Shown here piece after piece: positions 21,312 through 33,989 of a stretch of DNA of 64,000 nucleotides; the stretch's first letter is position 1, and each line of letters begins with the position of its first letter. Location: positions 1 to 64,000 of the forward strand of contig JALMLS010000326.1 in assembly GCA_038496445.1 (NCBI GenBank), in the 5' to 3' direction. The notes beneath the pieces were generated by a model. That model did no database searches and had not been told where the DNA came from. It saw only the letters and a program-made list of their open reading frames with translations. Source of the DNA: Trichosphaerium sp. ATCC 40318 (taxonomy: Eukaryota > Discosea > Flabellinia > Trichosidae). A program made the position numbers and the translations under genes.

Positions 21312-21717
21312 TTATTAGGGCGTTTGAGTAACTATAGTGCCAACTTTGTACACGTAATGCATGAAGCACTCTGTGCAGCTTCAACGATGCCCAAAAGAGT
21401 TGTGTCACACTTGTAGAGGATTAGGTCAGTGAGATAAAAGATTTCAAATGCGGTCTTTTCTGAACTTTTATGCGTGCAACAAAACAAAATGTCATCTACA
21501 CGTGTCATCATAATTCTTGTGGCGTAAAATAGGCGCTAGTTCGTGCACGTGATGGAAAATATTGAGCGCGTTGTAATAGATGCATAAATAAATATATTTT
21601 TTGTTCTCACGTGAATTACACGCTACTAATGTATTATTTAGTTTTTACTTGTTTTTTTCTAGTGTTACACTTTGTGGACATTATTATACTGTACAATTAA
21701 ATTAACTCCAAGCAAGG

Positions 21718-24219
21718 TCAATGGCGTAGACCTTTCATGATAGCAGAACAAAACTTGTCCTAGTATGCCAGTAAGCAAACAAGACGTGATGATTAAAAAC
21801 GACGCAACGTACCGTTTCCTTTACAATGTCGCCGTCAAACTCAAACTGTAACGCATCTTGCAGACATAATCTGATTTTATGAATAGCGTTTAGTGTTGCT
21901 TGGTGCTCCTCCTTTAAAGGTTCAGGTTGTTCTTCTTTCTCTGAAGAGCTTGGGCTGGTGCGAGAGCATGAACTTGGACTCGGGCTCCTTTGTTGGCTTG
22001 CATCGTCTGTTAATTCAGCCATGAGCTTGGCAACTTCAAGTTGTATCTAAAGAGTGTTAATCAACGTATGACTCACTACAAATAGAGATGGTAGCGTACC
22101 TCTAGCTGGGCAAAGTCACAAGACTCACTACCTTTCTTAGGTTTTCTTTTCCTTAGTCTGTGCCCATGACTTGGAACAGGAAGCGGATCAAACTCTGTTT
22201 TTGATAGGTCCTCGTCGGAGGAATAGGCAGGCGTAGGTTGCGATCTCAATCTGTACCTACTACGCACGCGGCTACTCGAGACGCCTGATTGTCGCGGCCT
22301 CAATGTGTATTCAGTGCGCCTTGAGTTAAAAAGGTGAGTATACGAAAACGAAAAACAGTGCAAGTGTTAGGACTTACGACGAGGATTGAGACGAAACGTG
22401 CTTCTTTTTGCGTCTTTTCTTAGGTCTCTTGTTTTTTTCAGTTTTGTAGTAGCTCTCAGCAGTAGGCAGCTTGCGTTTTGCCAAATACTTCTTGACTTCG
22501 TGTTCTTTCCTGTGGGTTGCAGTGAGTATCACATTTGCCGTGCGATTAAGATTGTGTACCATTTCATGTACGGCTCGCATTTGGCGGTGTGTCCTTGTCT
22601 TCCCTTCATACAAGTAAAGTTCTTACCACAACCAGGGCATACCTACAGGTTCTGTCAGTACAAACACTCAACATTGGTGATCTATCCGGTTGGTGGGTGC
22701 GTACCAATTCTTTAAAGGAAATGTGCAGGCCGTTGGAGGGATTGAACGTTATCGAAAACTCAACAGGCGCTACGAGTGCTGTCGTTTCCTTACTATTTTT
22801 TGTAGGAAGTGACACTGGGATAGATTTTGCCTTGATGCCACGAGGTGGACATGAAATGGGCACTGCACATTGTACAGTGTTGTCGTAAGTCGGGTCGTCA
22901 CTCATTGCATCAGATTCCTCTTCCTTTTCACTAAGGTCCTTGTCGCTGTCCGAATCGGGACTCTCGTGCGAAACGGTGCTTCTAGCTTCACTAAGCGCTG
23001 AGTATTCATCGTGGTAAGGAGAGCTACTGCCGTCAGTGTGCGCTTCTTCCAAGTCGTGGACAGCTACAATCGGAGCATGCTTTAAGTTTGTGACAGCGGC
23101 TGGTAGAGGTAATACTGTTGGAGTTTTTGTGGCTTCAATGTCAACATTGCATGGTTTACCGACTACGTAGCGCAACTTCTTCTTCAGCGGCGAATCCTCG
23201 CTGTCAATCTCGTCACCGGCTCGCTTTTTCCGTTTTTTCGTTAAAGGTGCGGTAGTGCCTACGTCAAGCACGTGAGTACCCGAAAACTAAAAAACCAAAC
23301 CCAAAAATCAAAAAAAAAAAAAGGCAGTTTTGTATACGTACTTGTTGGTTTACTGTCAGTCGCTAGCGACCAGAAACCCGAGCCATTCACATTGCTTCGG
23401 AACAGCGCACCATCGTGGGCGTTGAGCGTGTCACAGATGGTTCTCTGCCAATTTTTGTCTTTTGTTCGACCGTCAGAGAAAAGTCTATCCCAATATTTGT
23501 TCATGAAGCGATAGACATCAGCCAAGCTGTGAAAATCCCTACAAAAAAACCGTTGATATTTGTGTCACAAACCAATACAAAAATGGGTTGGGAAAGTGGC
23601 GTAATAAGACCAGTATTGGTAGCGGCTGAGGCCCAAGGGTAGTCGTTTTTGAAAAAAGTGCCGTTAAAGAAATTTCTTGTTGCTCGAAATTTACGTGCCT
23701 GCCATTCAAAACATTCAAGTTGAACAGTACAATCTTTAACACTTGTAGCCACGATTTTGGAAGCGTGTTAAAAAAACTCGCTGGAGCGCAACGGTTGCAG
23801 CGAAATTCGTAGAAGCTGTCTCCAGGTAGCGGCGGGCAAGGAACCAAGCAATCAAATGCCGACACCATTTCTACATTTTAACTGTTAGTTGTAAACGTTG
23901 TAACGGTTAAGGTTTTTTATGCCTATTTGAGCGTCTTTTGTTGGCTACAAAAGAGATCGACTCCGAGTCAACATAAATGTAACCTTTGAATGTTTTTAAC
24001 CCTAGAAACACACTTACCAAGCGTATAAAGCGTGTGACAGCCTTTGCAGCAAAGTTCTACAGCGTTAATATCGTTCGTTGGCACTGAATTGCCGTGTTGC
24101 TTATTCGTCATCTTTATGGGTTTTTCGAGTGTGGTAGACCCTATTTGTTTTGTGCTTGCGTTAACGTCACGGATCACTCCGCTTAGGCTTGAAGTTGCTG
24201 TGTTTGTATTCTCAATCAT
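21718..24219 (-). CDS. KAT14 (CSRP2BP/ATAC2)-like zinc/winged-helix protein without acetyltransferase domain
   Basis: Starting at 24219, the first exon ends with a Cys cluster (ELCCKGC). The next exon continues with CLVPCPPLPGDSFYEFRCN and another Cys pair. PLPGDSFYEF, followed by a helical SWLQVLKIVLFNL, is characteristic of the N-terminal region of KAT14, a subunit of the ATAC histone acetyltransferase complex. A winged-helix segment follows (YRFMNKYWDRLFSDGRTKDK, then NWQRTICDTLNAHDGALF and SGFWSL). Downstream are nuclear-localisation-like basic clusters (LTKKRKKRAG; KRPKKRRKKK), acidic Ser-rich linkers and a C-terminal helical part ending KGLRH at 21718-21720. No GNAT domain is visible, so it may be a chromatin adaptor. 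At least seven exons; the extreme N-terminus and some splice sites are inferred. Confidence 0.65.
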
Positions 24220-24738
24220 GTTAAAGATGGTTTGGAAGCCTAGACAGCAAAAATATTTGAGTGTTGCGTCTACAAACGTAGATGAGCGCCTGGCGGGAAG
24301 CGTACGTATATATAGCTATGTCAGAATGATTTACAACGGTTTGGAGTGTATGTTTAGTGGTTTAAAGTTCGTTTTGGTGTTGTCGGTTGCAATTTTTGTT
24401 TAATTTTCTATTGTTTGTTAAACTCTAAAAATACGAAAATTCTTGTTATGCATAATGCTCATTTTGTTTTTCAGAAGCACCTAAAAACCTATTACTAACC
24501 GTTCCAGGACGTTTTGGTGAAAGTTACCTTTTTTAATTGCCGAAACCGCACACTCCATTACGTTATGCGTTACTATCCTACAATTCGCTCAAACAGCGAA
24601 CTAGAGGCCTTTTTAATAAAAAAAACCCGGTTTGGATATGTTTTACAAGTTAAAAAGGGCGTGGGACATCCAAAAACGCTCGATGTAATGCACCTACGCG
24701 TAAATTGATTCTTTTGTATTGTTTTAATACCCGACCCG
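24220..24738. other. Intergenic region, one doubtful short plus-strand frame
   Basis: An open frame at 24514-24708 (64 residues, starting MVKVTFFNCRNR) lies between two minus-strand genes. Its Lys/Arg-rich composition would suit a small ribosomal or RNA-binding protein, but I find no recognisable family motif and no convincing upstream exon. The remainder is AT-rich spacer and the promoter of the KAT14-like gene. Confidence 0.25.
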
Positions 24739-26042
24739 CTAGTTGGAAGGTTCGCCATATTTTTTAACGTAAGCATGCGGCTCTAGACCACCATTTCCGC
24801 AAGCACATTGTATTGAGCCGCCATGAAATGTGCCACCTCTTTTATCGCGCCCACAACGCGAAGTACAAATCCAGACGTACGCGCACCAAACACGTTCAAA
24901 GAAACCCTCACGATACAAGCTTGTACCGCGTTTGTTACAGGTATAACATTTTAATCCTCCTATCCCGAAACCGCATTTGGCACATGTGAACGTTGGAAAG
25001 TTTGTATCTGATTTGATATGTAACGATGCGTCTGGACGTGCTATCATTGACTTACGACAACACATCGGTGCCTCCATTGCCCCACATCCCTCTGGGCAAT
25101 ACGCTTGCCCATTTCTACGCACAACGAGTAGGTTTGCGCATTTGGCACAGGAGTAGCCGGCTAGGCAGAGCTTGCACCTTTTGCAAAAGTATGAAGGTGG
25201 TTTGTCTACGTCATCTTCAGGTAATTCTTGTACCCGTATGCCCTCATCTGAGCTAGTCTCTACGTCTTCCTCCTTTTCTACGATTGCTTTGGCGTTGTGA
25301 TACCACTGGGCGGACGAGAAACGGAATTTTACGAGATCTTGCAAATTGGGATTATTCTCTATGTACTTTATCACTTTCCTGGGGGGATCTCTAGTAAATA
25401 ACCGAATGCAAAAGATGCATGGAACTAAGTACCTGGCAGCCTTGTGGTAGTTGGTGTATACTATAGCCGGTGCGGTTCTGTTCTTGTCATGGCGAAAGAG
25501 GATCATGTGCTTCAAAGTGTGCAAGATGGCGTTCTCCTTAGTCAGTTGTCTGATTGTGCAGGTATCCTTACTGAATAGCGTTTGCAAGCTCCCTCCCCTT
25601 TCGGACGAGCAGTGCCATACCACGCATGAGTCGGATTGAGTTTTGATGCTATTAACAGTGTAAAGTGTAAAGGGCAACGGCAACACCACTTTTGTTGATT
25701 GCCCCACATACGAATACGCATCAAGTGAATAGAACTGCGTGCCAGTTGTAGAAACGTATCGTTTGAACTGGTCGTGGTCAGTAATTTCCAAAAGCGCTGC
25801 CTTGGCTCTAACATCGCTGTAGATCAGTTTACAGAACAGTTTACAGACCAGTGTAGCCCTGTACACCTTGAACACCATAAACGTAAAAAAAAACGGTTAC
25901 AGTTTCGTACAGACATCTGGTCCATCCTATACAGGATCTCACAAAGCACTTCTGCTGGTACTAACCCACAACACGAGCTTTCAAGTGCTTTTACGCTCGG
26001 TTGGAGTTTATCAACTTCTAGCCGTTGTGCCTTCGTGCCCAT
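24739..26042 (-). CDS. Cys-rich zinc-binding protein of unknown function
   Basis: A short first exon starts at 26040-26042 (MGTKAQRLEVDKLQ) and includes a helical VPAEVLCEILYRMDQMS, vaguely F-box-like. It is spliced to one long exon of about 370 residues. The C-terminal 160 residues hold many CxxC pairs: FCKRCKLC, CAKCANLL, YCPEGCGAM, CAKCGFGIGGLKCYTCNKR, and finally CACGNGG before the stop at 24739-24741. This spacing suggests several zinc ribbons. A charged linker (EKEEDVETSSDEG) precedes them. No catalytic motif, signal peptide or membrane segment is visible. I do not recognise the family; ubiquitin-related or RNA-related roles are both possible. Confidence 0.6.
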
Positions 26043-26221
26043 CGTGCCAGTATTTATAGAAGAGGTCGCATTAACAAAGTGAAGTCACATGTTAAGCCAT
26101 ACATTTTTTACATCAAATAAGTGACCCGTAGTACAACCCAGCAATACTCCCTGTTATGCACTACTTTAGGACTGATTTTGCGAAATCGTATCTCTATTGG
26201 TCACTTTTTTTTTTTCGCTTA

Positions 26222-27771
26222 TTAATTTTTTGGTAAGTTGTTGAGAGCATTACCAATCTTACATTTATGAATACTGTTGTAGCGATTGTACTTGTCAGAT
26301 GACGGGTCGCGATCCAGTGGTGCGCCTCTAGGTACTCTTCCTATACCTTCTTCATGTCCTCTAGGGCCATATCCACCAATTACCTACGGTAGCAATGAGA
26401 TTGTTACCTCGTGTCAAATCCTTTATTTAGAAAATGTACCAAGAGGCAATCATCAGACAGAGAGGTGCTCGTGGCGCATGCACGTGGCTCTGGTACATCG
26501 CCGCTCTGCTCTAGCTTGTGCCAAACATGTGTAACAATATCAAAGGCATAGAGATCATTGTAGTAGTTCACGTGATCTGCGTGTCCTCCCCACACGCAAA
26601 AGTACCTCTCACGTGCAATGAATGAAATACCCGCTTCCCGCCCACAAGGGCCGTTTCCGGATGCTACATATAATAAGATAAGACTACAATTTAACATAAA
26701 AGATTCTGTCCGTGCCTTTTAGCTGAGACCACGTGTGCGTATCTAGGTCAAAGACGTAGACATTGGTATCGTAAACAAAAGCGTTTGATTTGAGGTCGTA
26801 TCCACCACACCCACCTGGACTTCTTTGTTAAAAAGTGGTTCGTACTGCTATCGTTCGCACCAAAGAGATACCATTTATGCTTATAACGTGCCATATAGTG
26901 ATCCCGGCGACCACCAGGCTCTGCACCATTGGTTTTGATAACATCCCATCTCAATGTAGATTCTAGCAGCTGCAGTAAGCAACACTTGTCCGTCTGCCTT
27001 GTAATGTACCTCCTTCCTCGCATTGAAGGTGCAACGCGGCCATATCAGTGAAGTGTACAGAGTGATCCCAGCCGCCAAACACCCAAAGCACTGATTGGAA
27101 CAGAGTAAGTTTCTATGCAGGTGCAACTGTTTCGTCGTACTGTCTTTATAAACTGTGGAATGATGTGCCTTTCGCGATAAACGTCCCTCGCCGCACGTGG
27201 CCGGTATTTGCCATTCCATGGTAGACAAGCAGAACATGCGGACGTGATCATAACTGCTCAGTGCACCTGTAAGCGGCTACAGTGCCAATAGATGAAATAA
27301 CGATGCGCACATGCGTTGGGGGATACCAGTGTGTACACCGTCGCGTCTATTGGCGTGTCCTCGCCCTCCTTTACCAAAAGTATTAACGTTTTAGTGTATG
27401 GACACTATAACGTGCCATGAACATATACACGCCCATCATAGATCATTGTACAGTGATCTGAGGAAGGTACTGGCTCAATTGTTTTCGGTGGCACAATAGA
27501 GCACGCATTAGTTGTTAGATCTACCATATAAAACTTGGTGTAGTGTTTTAGTACTTCGGAAAGGGTGGACGGCGAGCTGGTACCTTGTTTGAAGCCCAGC
27601 CATGACTTGCGCCTCCAAATATGTATAAGAAGTTCCCGTTGCGTACTGAATCATGTCCGTGCATGCCTATCGACTATTACGCGAGAAAGAGAATAAATCA
27701 GTTATTTAACCTGACAATTGGCATCCATGTAGCTCTAGCTTGCTCCAGCTCACTGCAGTTACTTCAGCCAT
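26222..27771 (-). CDS. Kelch-repeat beta-propeller protein
   Basis: The start at 27769-27771 reads MAEVTAVSWSKLELHG and splices (g/gc) into GMHGHDSV...FLYIFGG. Further blades show the Kelch pattern of GG followed by spaced Tyr and Trp: PPKTIEPVPSSDH, FCLSTMEWQIPATCGEG, TNGAEPGGRRDHYMARYKHK with WYLFGAND, and VTHVWHKLEQSGDVPEPRA. The last exon reads VIGGYGPRGHEEG and ends LNNLPKN-stop at 26222-26224. Six or so blades would form a propeller used for protein binding. There is no BTB, F-box or membrane segment. The gene is cut by many short introns, so internal boundaries are approximate. Confidence 0.7.
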
Positions 27772-27914
27772 TGCCTATCGACACCAAAAATGTGGAGTAT
27801 TAGCGTGGACCATTGCTTGATGATATTCAGTTAACAATTTTTTTTTCATGAGCTTCAGTGGTTTTATTTTTGTACAAGTGGGTGGAAAGTGAGTGTTGTG
27901 GACATGTTACAATT

Positions 27915-30900
27915 TTAGGTCAGGGAGGACTCACTCCTTGATAGGTGTAGTGCTGGATCACTCAACATTTTGTCAACGTGCTGTTGTATGCTAGGCGGCA
28001 AGTCCATGCCATAGTTGTGGACGCCATCTGGTCGCATGAACGGATACCCCAATTGCTACACGAAGCCGTTAGTAACCCGTGATTTGTGCATGTGCGAAAC
28101 ATCCGCAACTACAATGCCATACCTGCTTTGGTTTGAACAAAATATATACAGTCCTGTTGTTGGTGAAATGTGGCGTCGTTCCAACATAAAACCATCCCCA
28201 ACATACCAGCAATCCCATTACCCTTGCAAAGTGCGCACGTATTGCACTACACAAACTTCATTAGCACTTAAAATGTTTGAAATAGGACGTACCCATAATT
28301 ACGCTGAATGTTGAGACTATTCTCCGGAACTGGAAAAAAAAAAAGAGTTAGATTCGAAAACAACTACAATTGTTGAGAAGATTAATGCTCGCACGCACGT
28401 GATAGTACGGTTTCGATATCCCATAATTCATACGGAATGCGACCCAATTCATCTGCAATAGCAGCCATGACACCGTCATCGAAACCCAAACTCTACACGA
28501 TTGTAAAAATTAAGTCGAAAACGTGGCCTACTACTGTGGCGAGAAAAAAAAAAGAGGTACCTGGAGGGTGGTTACTTCGTCCTCTTCATCGTATAGTACA
28601 TACCAGAACTCACCAGGTAGTGTTTTTGGAGATTTTTCGAACAACATACCGTAGCCGCTGGTACCCAACATTTCTGTAGTGAAACGCCATACCAAATGCA
28701 TTGCTAATCAATTTGTCAGTTCAGAAATAAAAATACAATCTAAAAAATGCGTACAGTGTTGATGGCACGCGTTCATCAGTAAAAGTGTTGAAGGTACCAT
28801 TGGTGGCACACGTCCATTGAATTGTGTGGCAGTGAATGTATCCTCAAAGAACCTAAAAGAGAGGTAAGAAGACAATCTCAATATTTGTCCAACAGCAAAG
28901 AAAACCAAATTACCAGCTTTGTTTGCCGTGTACACTGCCTGAGTCGTCAGCAATTGGCACTTTCAGTGCATCTGCCCAAGCATGGGGTACAGCTCCTGAA
29001 TTTTCAAATCCCTAAAACAAAAATGAGCCCAATGCGTTGAGAACTTGCTATTAAAACCAAAAATTTAAAGAGGCGCACGTACAATGGCATACCACATTAC
29101 AATGCTTCTCCCTTTTGATGGCATTGTGAGTTGATGAGTGATGGCTCCATAAGAGCAACGCTCGCTTTGAGCGCTATCACGTTGAAATATGAGACTGTGT
29201 TTGCCCGTTGGACCACGCAGTCTATAGCCCATTGCTAGAAATTACATTTAGTTCAAGGTTCTTATTTGTTTTGTGCGGTGCTGACTTACCAGACATGACA
29301 GGCAATACGTCCAAAAAGTCTATGCGGTTAGTGATTTCGCAACCTCTAAACAGAAATGTCAAAATGTGTACTATCATTATACTATTCAGTGTAACATACA
29401 TTGAGGCAATGCCTTGTGTATCCCGTTGAAATACGTGAAAGTTGTCCCTATCAGTTTGAAAGTACTTTTCTTGGTACACAGCACCCTGTACTTCAACATA
29501 TAGTTTACCGTTGTGGAAGCTAAGAGGGTTTACAATCATATAATTGCCTCTTGCCAACGTTTTGCTGTCTTTGTGCTTGATAAACAAGCTCCCTTTACCA
29601 CACCTATTAAAAAAAAAAGTTTAGCTTTCAGTAAACCTTGTAACCCTTCATGACATACTCAGTGTGATAGATGTAGCCAATTTTTTGTAGCTTGTTGAAT
29701 ATAGCCACACGCCAGACTAAGTTTCCACCAGGTCTATCCGAATAGAGCTCTTTATTCTAAGCCCCAAGATGTTAGATATTGCAACATTTAAACGCTACAT
29801 ACCAGCTTGAACTTGTAGCCAAGCAGATTTTGCTTGTCATCACGGACAGTGCGGGCTTCAAACAATTTCGCCAACTTTCCACACAGGAACCGCACACACG
29901 ATTCGTCGTTTGTCTGTCAAATGTTTTGGTTAGTTACGTCAACAAAGAACAACAAGATAACGGGGTAGCGTACGTGTATGAAGTATTCAGTACTTGAACT
30001 GTCAGGAGGGTACAGTATAAAGTACCTACAATTAGGGTTAATGACATGTACGTATCTGGGTGTGAGGACATGGTACCTAACGGGATCGAGTGCTTTAATG
30101 TTGTCACCAATATTACAGAGTATGGTAGTTGCATGTTCTGGGCACTCTTCACTAAAACTTGCCTCTGGGTTTGCTGTTACTACGTAACCGAGACCACTGA
30201 GTTTCTGCAATAGAGAAACAAATAATCGTTTGACTTCTCTAGAAGAAGGCAATAGAATTTCCCTATTGGGAATTACTACTAAAATAGAAAGCAACGTTTG
30301 TTTGTTTTGTTTCAACCAAAAAAATTTATGACATAATAATTAACAACAGTTTGTAGTAAAGCTGGTTTTGGTTGGGATGTGCTATTGAAACAAAAGAAAT
30401 GTACCATAATCTATCTTCTGTCTCTGACAATTCTGGGCGTACTCCCATCTCCATGCACATCTTTAGCATTGGGATAGGCGGCAGTGACCCCTAAAATTGG
30501 TTTAGGAATACGTTGTTGGTTGGTGTGCTATTTAATATTGTGTAGCGATGGGATGGCGTAGTTTTTAGTGCCGTGGATCCAGAGCAGCATACCATTACGC
30601 GTAACATGCATGGTCTATCAACTATTTGTTGTACTGTTACGAGACTAGGAAGCAGGGAGTAATCGATTGATGGCTATTTGAAGGTAAGTGCCTGATTTGT
30701 ATGTTGTACAACTAGTACCGAAAAGTTGTCTATGAAGGCGATGTACAAAGACAGGACCATAGTACCAATGTCTTTTGCATCTTTTGTTGTTTCAAGTGTA
30801 AACACTCCTCCTTCCAACTGAAATACGTTAACGCAAGTCTCTTTATCACTGTAGTACCTTGGTGTCGTCGGTGGATTTGTGCTCGATATCTACGATTACG

Positions 30901-31227
30901 AGCGGTCCTTCGTTCACTGTTAGTTTCAAAAAGAGGTGTTTGTGACGCACGGGTAGACGATAGGCCTTTGGTACGACGTGAATACAAAAAAAGTTCTATG
31001 CAAACGGGTTGCTTGTAAACAAACCTACATCTGTTAAAACTGTATCAATAACGTATTTCATACCCAAAACAACGCTCTTTATCCTGAGTAAACGCTTTCA
31101 GCGGCTTTTTCCACTGTTGATCCTCATTTAGCCGTATTCTAACCTTAGCAATGTTCTTGTTGGCATTGACCTTATCAATACGCAAATCGAACACACCAAT
31201 AGGTTCGCGCTTCTGACTCACATCCAT
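27915..31227 (-). CDS. Unrecognised multi-exon gene (one or possibly two genes)
   Basis: The start at 31225-31227 reads MDVSQKREPIGVFDLRIDKV. Exons follow at short intervals. They include REVKRLFVSLLQKLSGLGYV (about 30250-30190), PEHATTILCNIGDNIKALDP, GKGSLFIKHKDSKTLARGNY (about 29590), GPTGKHSLIFQRDSAQSERC, FEDTFTATQFNGRVPP and GEFWYVLYDEEDEVTTLQSL. The last exon begins GYPFMRPDGVHNYGMDLPP and ends SESSLT-stop at 27915-27917. Reading is continuous on one strand with consistent splice signals, so coding status is likely. I cannot assign a domain. No signal peptide or transmembrane segment was noticed. A break into two genes within 28700-29100 cannot be excluded. Confidence 0.45.
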
Positions 31228-31450
31228 TGCCAGTTACAGACACTGTGAATAGCGTAGAGCAGTTAACTAACACTTAACAGCATTTTAAAAGTTTGTACCG
31301 GCTTGTTGACGGTAAAAAATTACACGGGACATGTAAAATAATAACGGTATCCATCATTCATTCGTAGCGCTGTTTATTTTACATGCTCACGTGCCATAAG
31401 CGTGAAGGTATGTACAATTTATTGTGGTGGCTCCAGTGTAGAAAGTCTTG

Positions 31451-32475
31451 TCATTCTTCTACGTACGCGTTTACTACCTTGCGCACATTGCGGCGATACT
31501 TGTGCAGCATAGCCAAGTTCAGTTGATTGTCGCTGAAACCCATTGCGTTTAGTTGGTGGATTCCTTTACTATACTTTTTAGGTATCCCGGACGAACCAGC
31601 AAAGTCTGGGTACATCACCTCGAAAGAGGCCATCAACTGTTGAATTTCTTCGTCTTCCTCGCTGGTAGTTACTCTTTCTCTGTGCTTCCTCAAGCCCCTG
31701 CGCAGCCTTCTTAGTCTCTTGGCTACTCTTTTTGGGTTGGTAATCTCCAGTGGTCCATTTGCCAGCAGCTCTTTCACGTCCTCAAACAAGCTATCTGGTG
31801 TCAGTTGCCAGGTTTCCATAGCGTTGGCTAAACATGTACATGTTAGATTGTTACACTAAGAAAATACGTACCAACTTGGTGTTTGAATTGTAGCCTGGTG
31901 ATTGGCGGTTCTGTAGTATTGAGGTATGCCTGTAGGCAATATGGTCAGCAAAAGAATTTATATTCACCGGTTTTGTAATACCTCCAATTGCTTGAGAAAC
32001 GCTGTTTGTGCTTGCATATAGTTCGTATTTGTTGGCTCGTTTGTTGAATCTTCAAATGTCAACTCGGTCTCGTCGCAGGCCGGCAGAGGCGCACTATCGC
32101 CTACAGGCGCAATTCGCAAGGCAACCTAAAGTTTGTAAGCATCAGGAACATCCATTGAGATTTGTTGTTCATGTTGTTTACCATTTTATTTTTCGATGCC
32201 ACATGACGCGTTAAATGACTGATGCTCTCTTCAAGTTCCCTACAACATTGTGTCACGCGGTATTAAAATAGAAACGCATACAAATCTGAAGTAACTGCAA
32301 TTCTATCCCCGTCCTCGTCTATGTACGTAAAAACGAAATCGTTCAATGCGAATGCAGAATACAAGGCTTTAGCATAGTTATGCAGCTCTGTGTACGAAGG
32401 ATTACGTTGGAACGGTACAACCCTCTTTTGATCATTCAACGCCAACTGGATCGTTACCTGACCCTTCCTCCTCAT
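31451..32475 (-). CDS. PB1-UBA protein, p62/NBR1-like architecture
   Basis: The first exon (start 32475) is a PB1 domain. A basic strand has RVVPFQR, and the acidic OPCA-like motif is YIDEDGDRIAVTSDLYA. The middle exons have a helical ELEESISHLTRHVAS and an acidic Thr/Ser/Pro-rich linker. The last exon contains a basic stretch (RVAKRLRRLRRGLRKHRER) and ends in a UBA domain: HQLNAMGFSDNQLNLAMLHK, with the MGF loop, then VVNAYVEE-stop at 31451-31453. PB1 for oligomerisation plus a C-terminal UBA for ubiquitin is the layout of selective-autophagy receptors SQSTM1 and NBR1. The ZZ finger and the NBR1 four-Trp domain are not seen, and no clear LIR motif was found, so a role as a receptor is an inference from architecture. 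Confidence 0.65.
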
Positions 32476-32689
32476 CTCTTATTGTCTTAAAAATTTGGGT
32501 CTAAGTCTTGTGTTCAGATAACCTCGCTTGACCCCGAAACGCGGTTTTTGCAATGTTGCTGCAATAAGCTCGAAACTATTCGGTGGGTGAATAAGAATAC
32601 TCAAATATGGTAACGAAATGCACTAAGCTCAAGTTGATGCAGAATGAACAGTTTCCCAGTGTCATTTTGATGGTTTTTTTTGTACATTT

Positions 32690-33846
32690 TTAGGTTTCAA
32701 TAGCGTGATGGCTGTGAGCGCTGTGATCGTGCTGTGTGAATTCCTGACTTTCGTGTGTATGCGCATGGAAGTGGGATACCAGAAGCATAACAGCAATGCC
32801 GAGAACAAGGATCAGAAATTTTTTGAAACGCTCGCGACGTGTTGGTTGTTTTTTATCGTGTGCATCGTGACCATCACCAAACTCTTCTACGATTACTTCA
32901 ACCAAAGCCACATAAATAAATGTGCCTAAAGATGTGTCAAGATCTGGGGAATTTACCTTCAAAAGCAAATGGCAAAAAAAAGGTGTACCAGCTGCAACGG
33001 CTTTCATGGATTCAGCAATCATTGAGTTGGCTGTACCAAATGCAAAGTGCGTAAAGAACATTGCAACAAGGATGCCAATCGGTGTCGTTGCTGCAAACAC
33101 TGACACTACTTTCAGGATTTGTTTGGTGCCTACATTTGCCTTAACAAGAGAAACACCAAGAGCAAAGCCTATAAAATATATGTCAGTACGTGTGAGTGCC
33201 ATCCGTTGTAAGGTGCCAGCACGTACCTGCGAAGAATTTGTGCGCTACAATAGCTATCAAAATTGCGGATGTTTCATTTGCTGTATCTTCAACGCCAACA
33301 GCAAGTCCTTGTGTAGTATGTAAGCGCCAGGCTTTTGATCACTATTGAGTGTCAAATCTCGGGAAAGACGTGCCTTCTATGAGAGAGTGGACGCCTAGGA
33401 GGGTTGCGAGGACATACATATTGAGTTGCTGTGCAGGGCGTTTGCGTGACATCTGATCTTCTTCATCGTGAACCATGACTGCTTGCACGCCGTGCGAATG
33501 CCCATGTTCGCCAGGGCTCATTAACACGCGCTCAACAAATAACGGAAGCAATAATCCCACAATGCAACACAAATAAGCGTAGTAGCTACAAAACGTGAGC
33601 GACATACATCAGCGCGTCGTACGCATCAACTCCTTGCTGTTCAAATCCATGTATCGCTTCTTCAAGCATATGCATAAGCCCTGCTGCCAGGAAAATACCA
33701 CCAGAGAAGGCGTTGCCAAGAGATAGTAATTGGCGAGATTGCTTACGTAGAGGTATCACTCCACCAACAAATGCTATTAGCGCGATAAACGCTGCGGCGC
33801 CTATCTTAAAAAGTGCCAACGAGCCAGCACTGTCTTTATCTGACAT
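32690..33846 (-). CDS. ZIP-family metal transporter
   Basis: The start at 33844-33846 (MSDKDSAGSLALFKIGAAAF) leads directly into TM1. TM2 and TM3 contain LGNAFSGGIFLAAGLMHMLE. A His-rich cytosolic loop (GEHGHSHG) follows. TM4 carries GVHSLIEG. TM5 carries AIVAHKFFA, spliced to GFALGV, in place of the more usual HKxxEGFALG. The last two TMs and a His-rich C-terminus (SHFHAHTHE; HDHSAHSHH) end at 32690. ZIP proteins import zinc or iron into the cytosol. The Glu to Ala change in the TM5 metal motif is notable, as this position often helps coordinate the second metal. Four exons were joined with GTACGT-type donors. Confidence 0.8.
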
Positions 33847-33989
33847 CCAAACAAAATGGTGATAAAATGCTATAAATAATTGGTACAACAGCTGGTTTGT
33901 ACGTAGAGAGTGGTGTAAAAAAAGCCAAAAACCCTGCGAAATTCAGCTAAGTTGACTTAGCACTACAGAATAACGATCAGGATGTACTA

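Noticed and set aside
24514-24708. 64-residue basic plus-strand frame as a small ribosomal protein
   Set aside because: Composition is suggestive but no family signature, no supporting exon and no clear promoter were found; kept only as a note in the intergenic entry.
27915-31227. Argonaute/Piwi assignment considered for this multi-exon gene
   Set aside because: No PIWI catalytic tetrad, MID pocket motif or typical C-terminal end could be found, so it is left unassigned.
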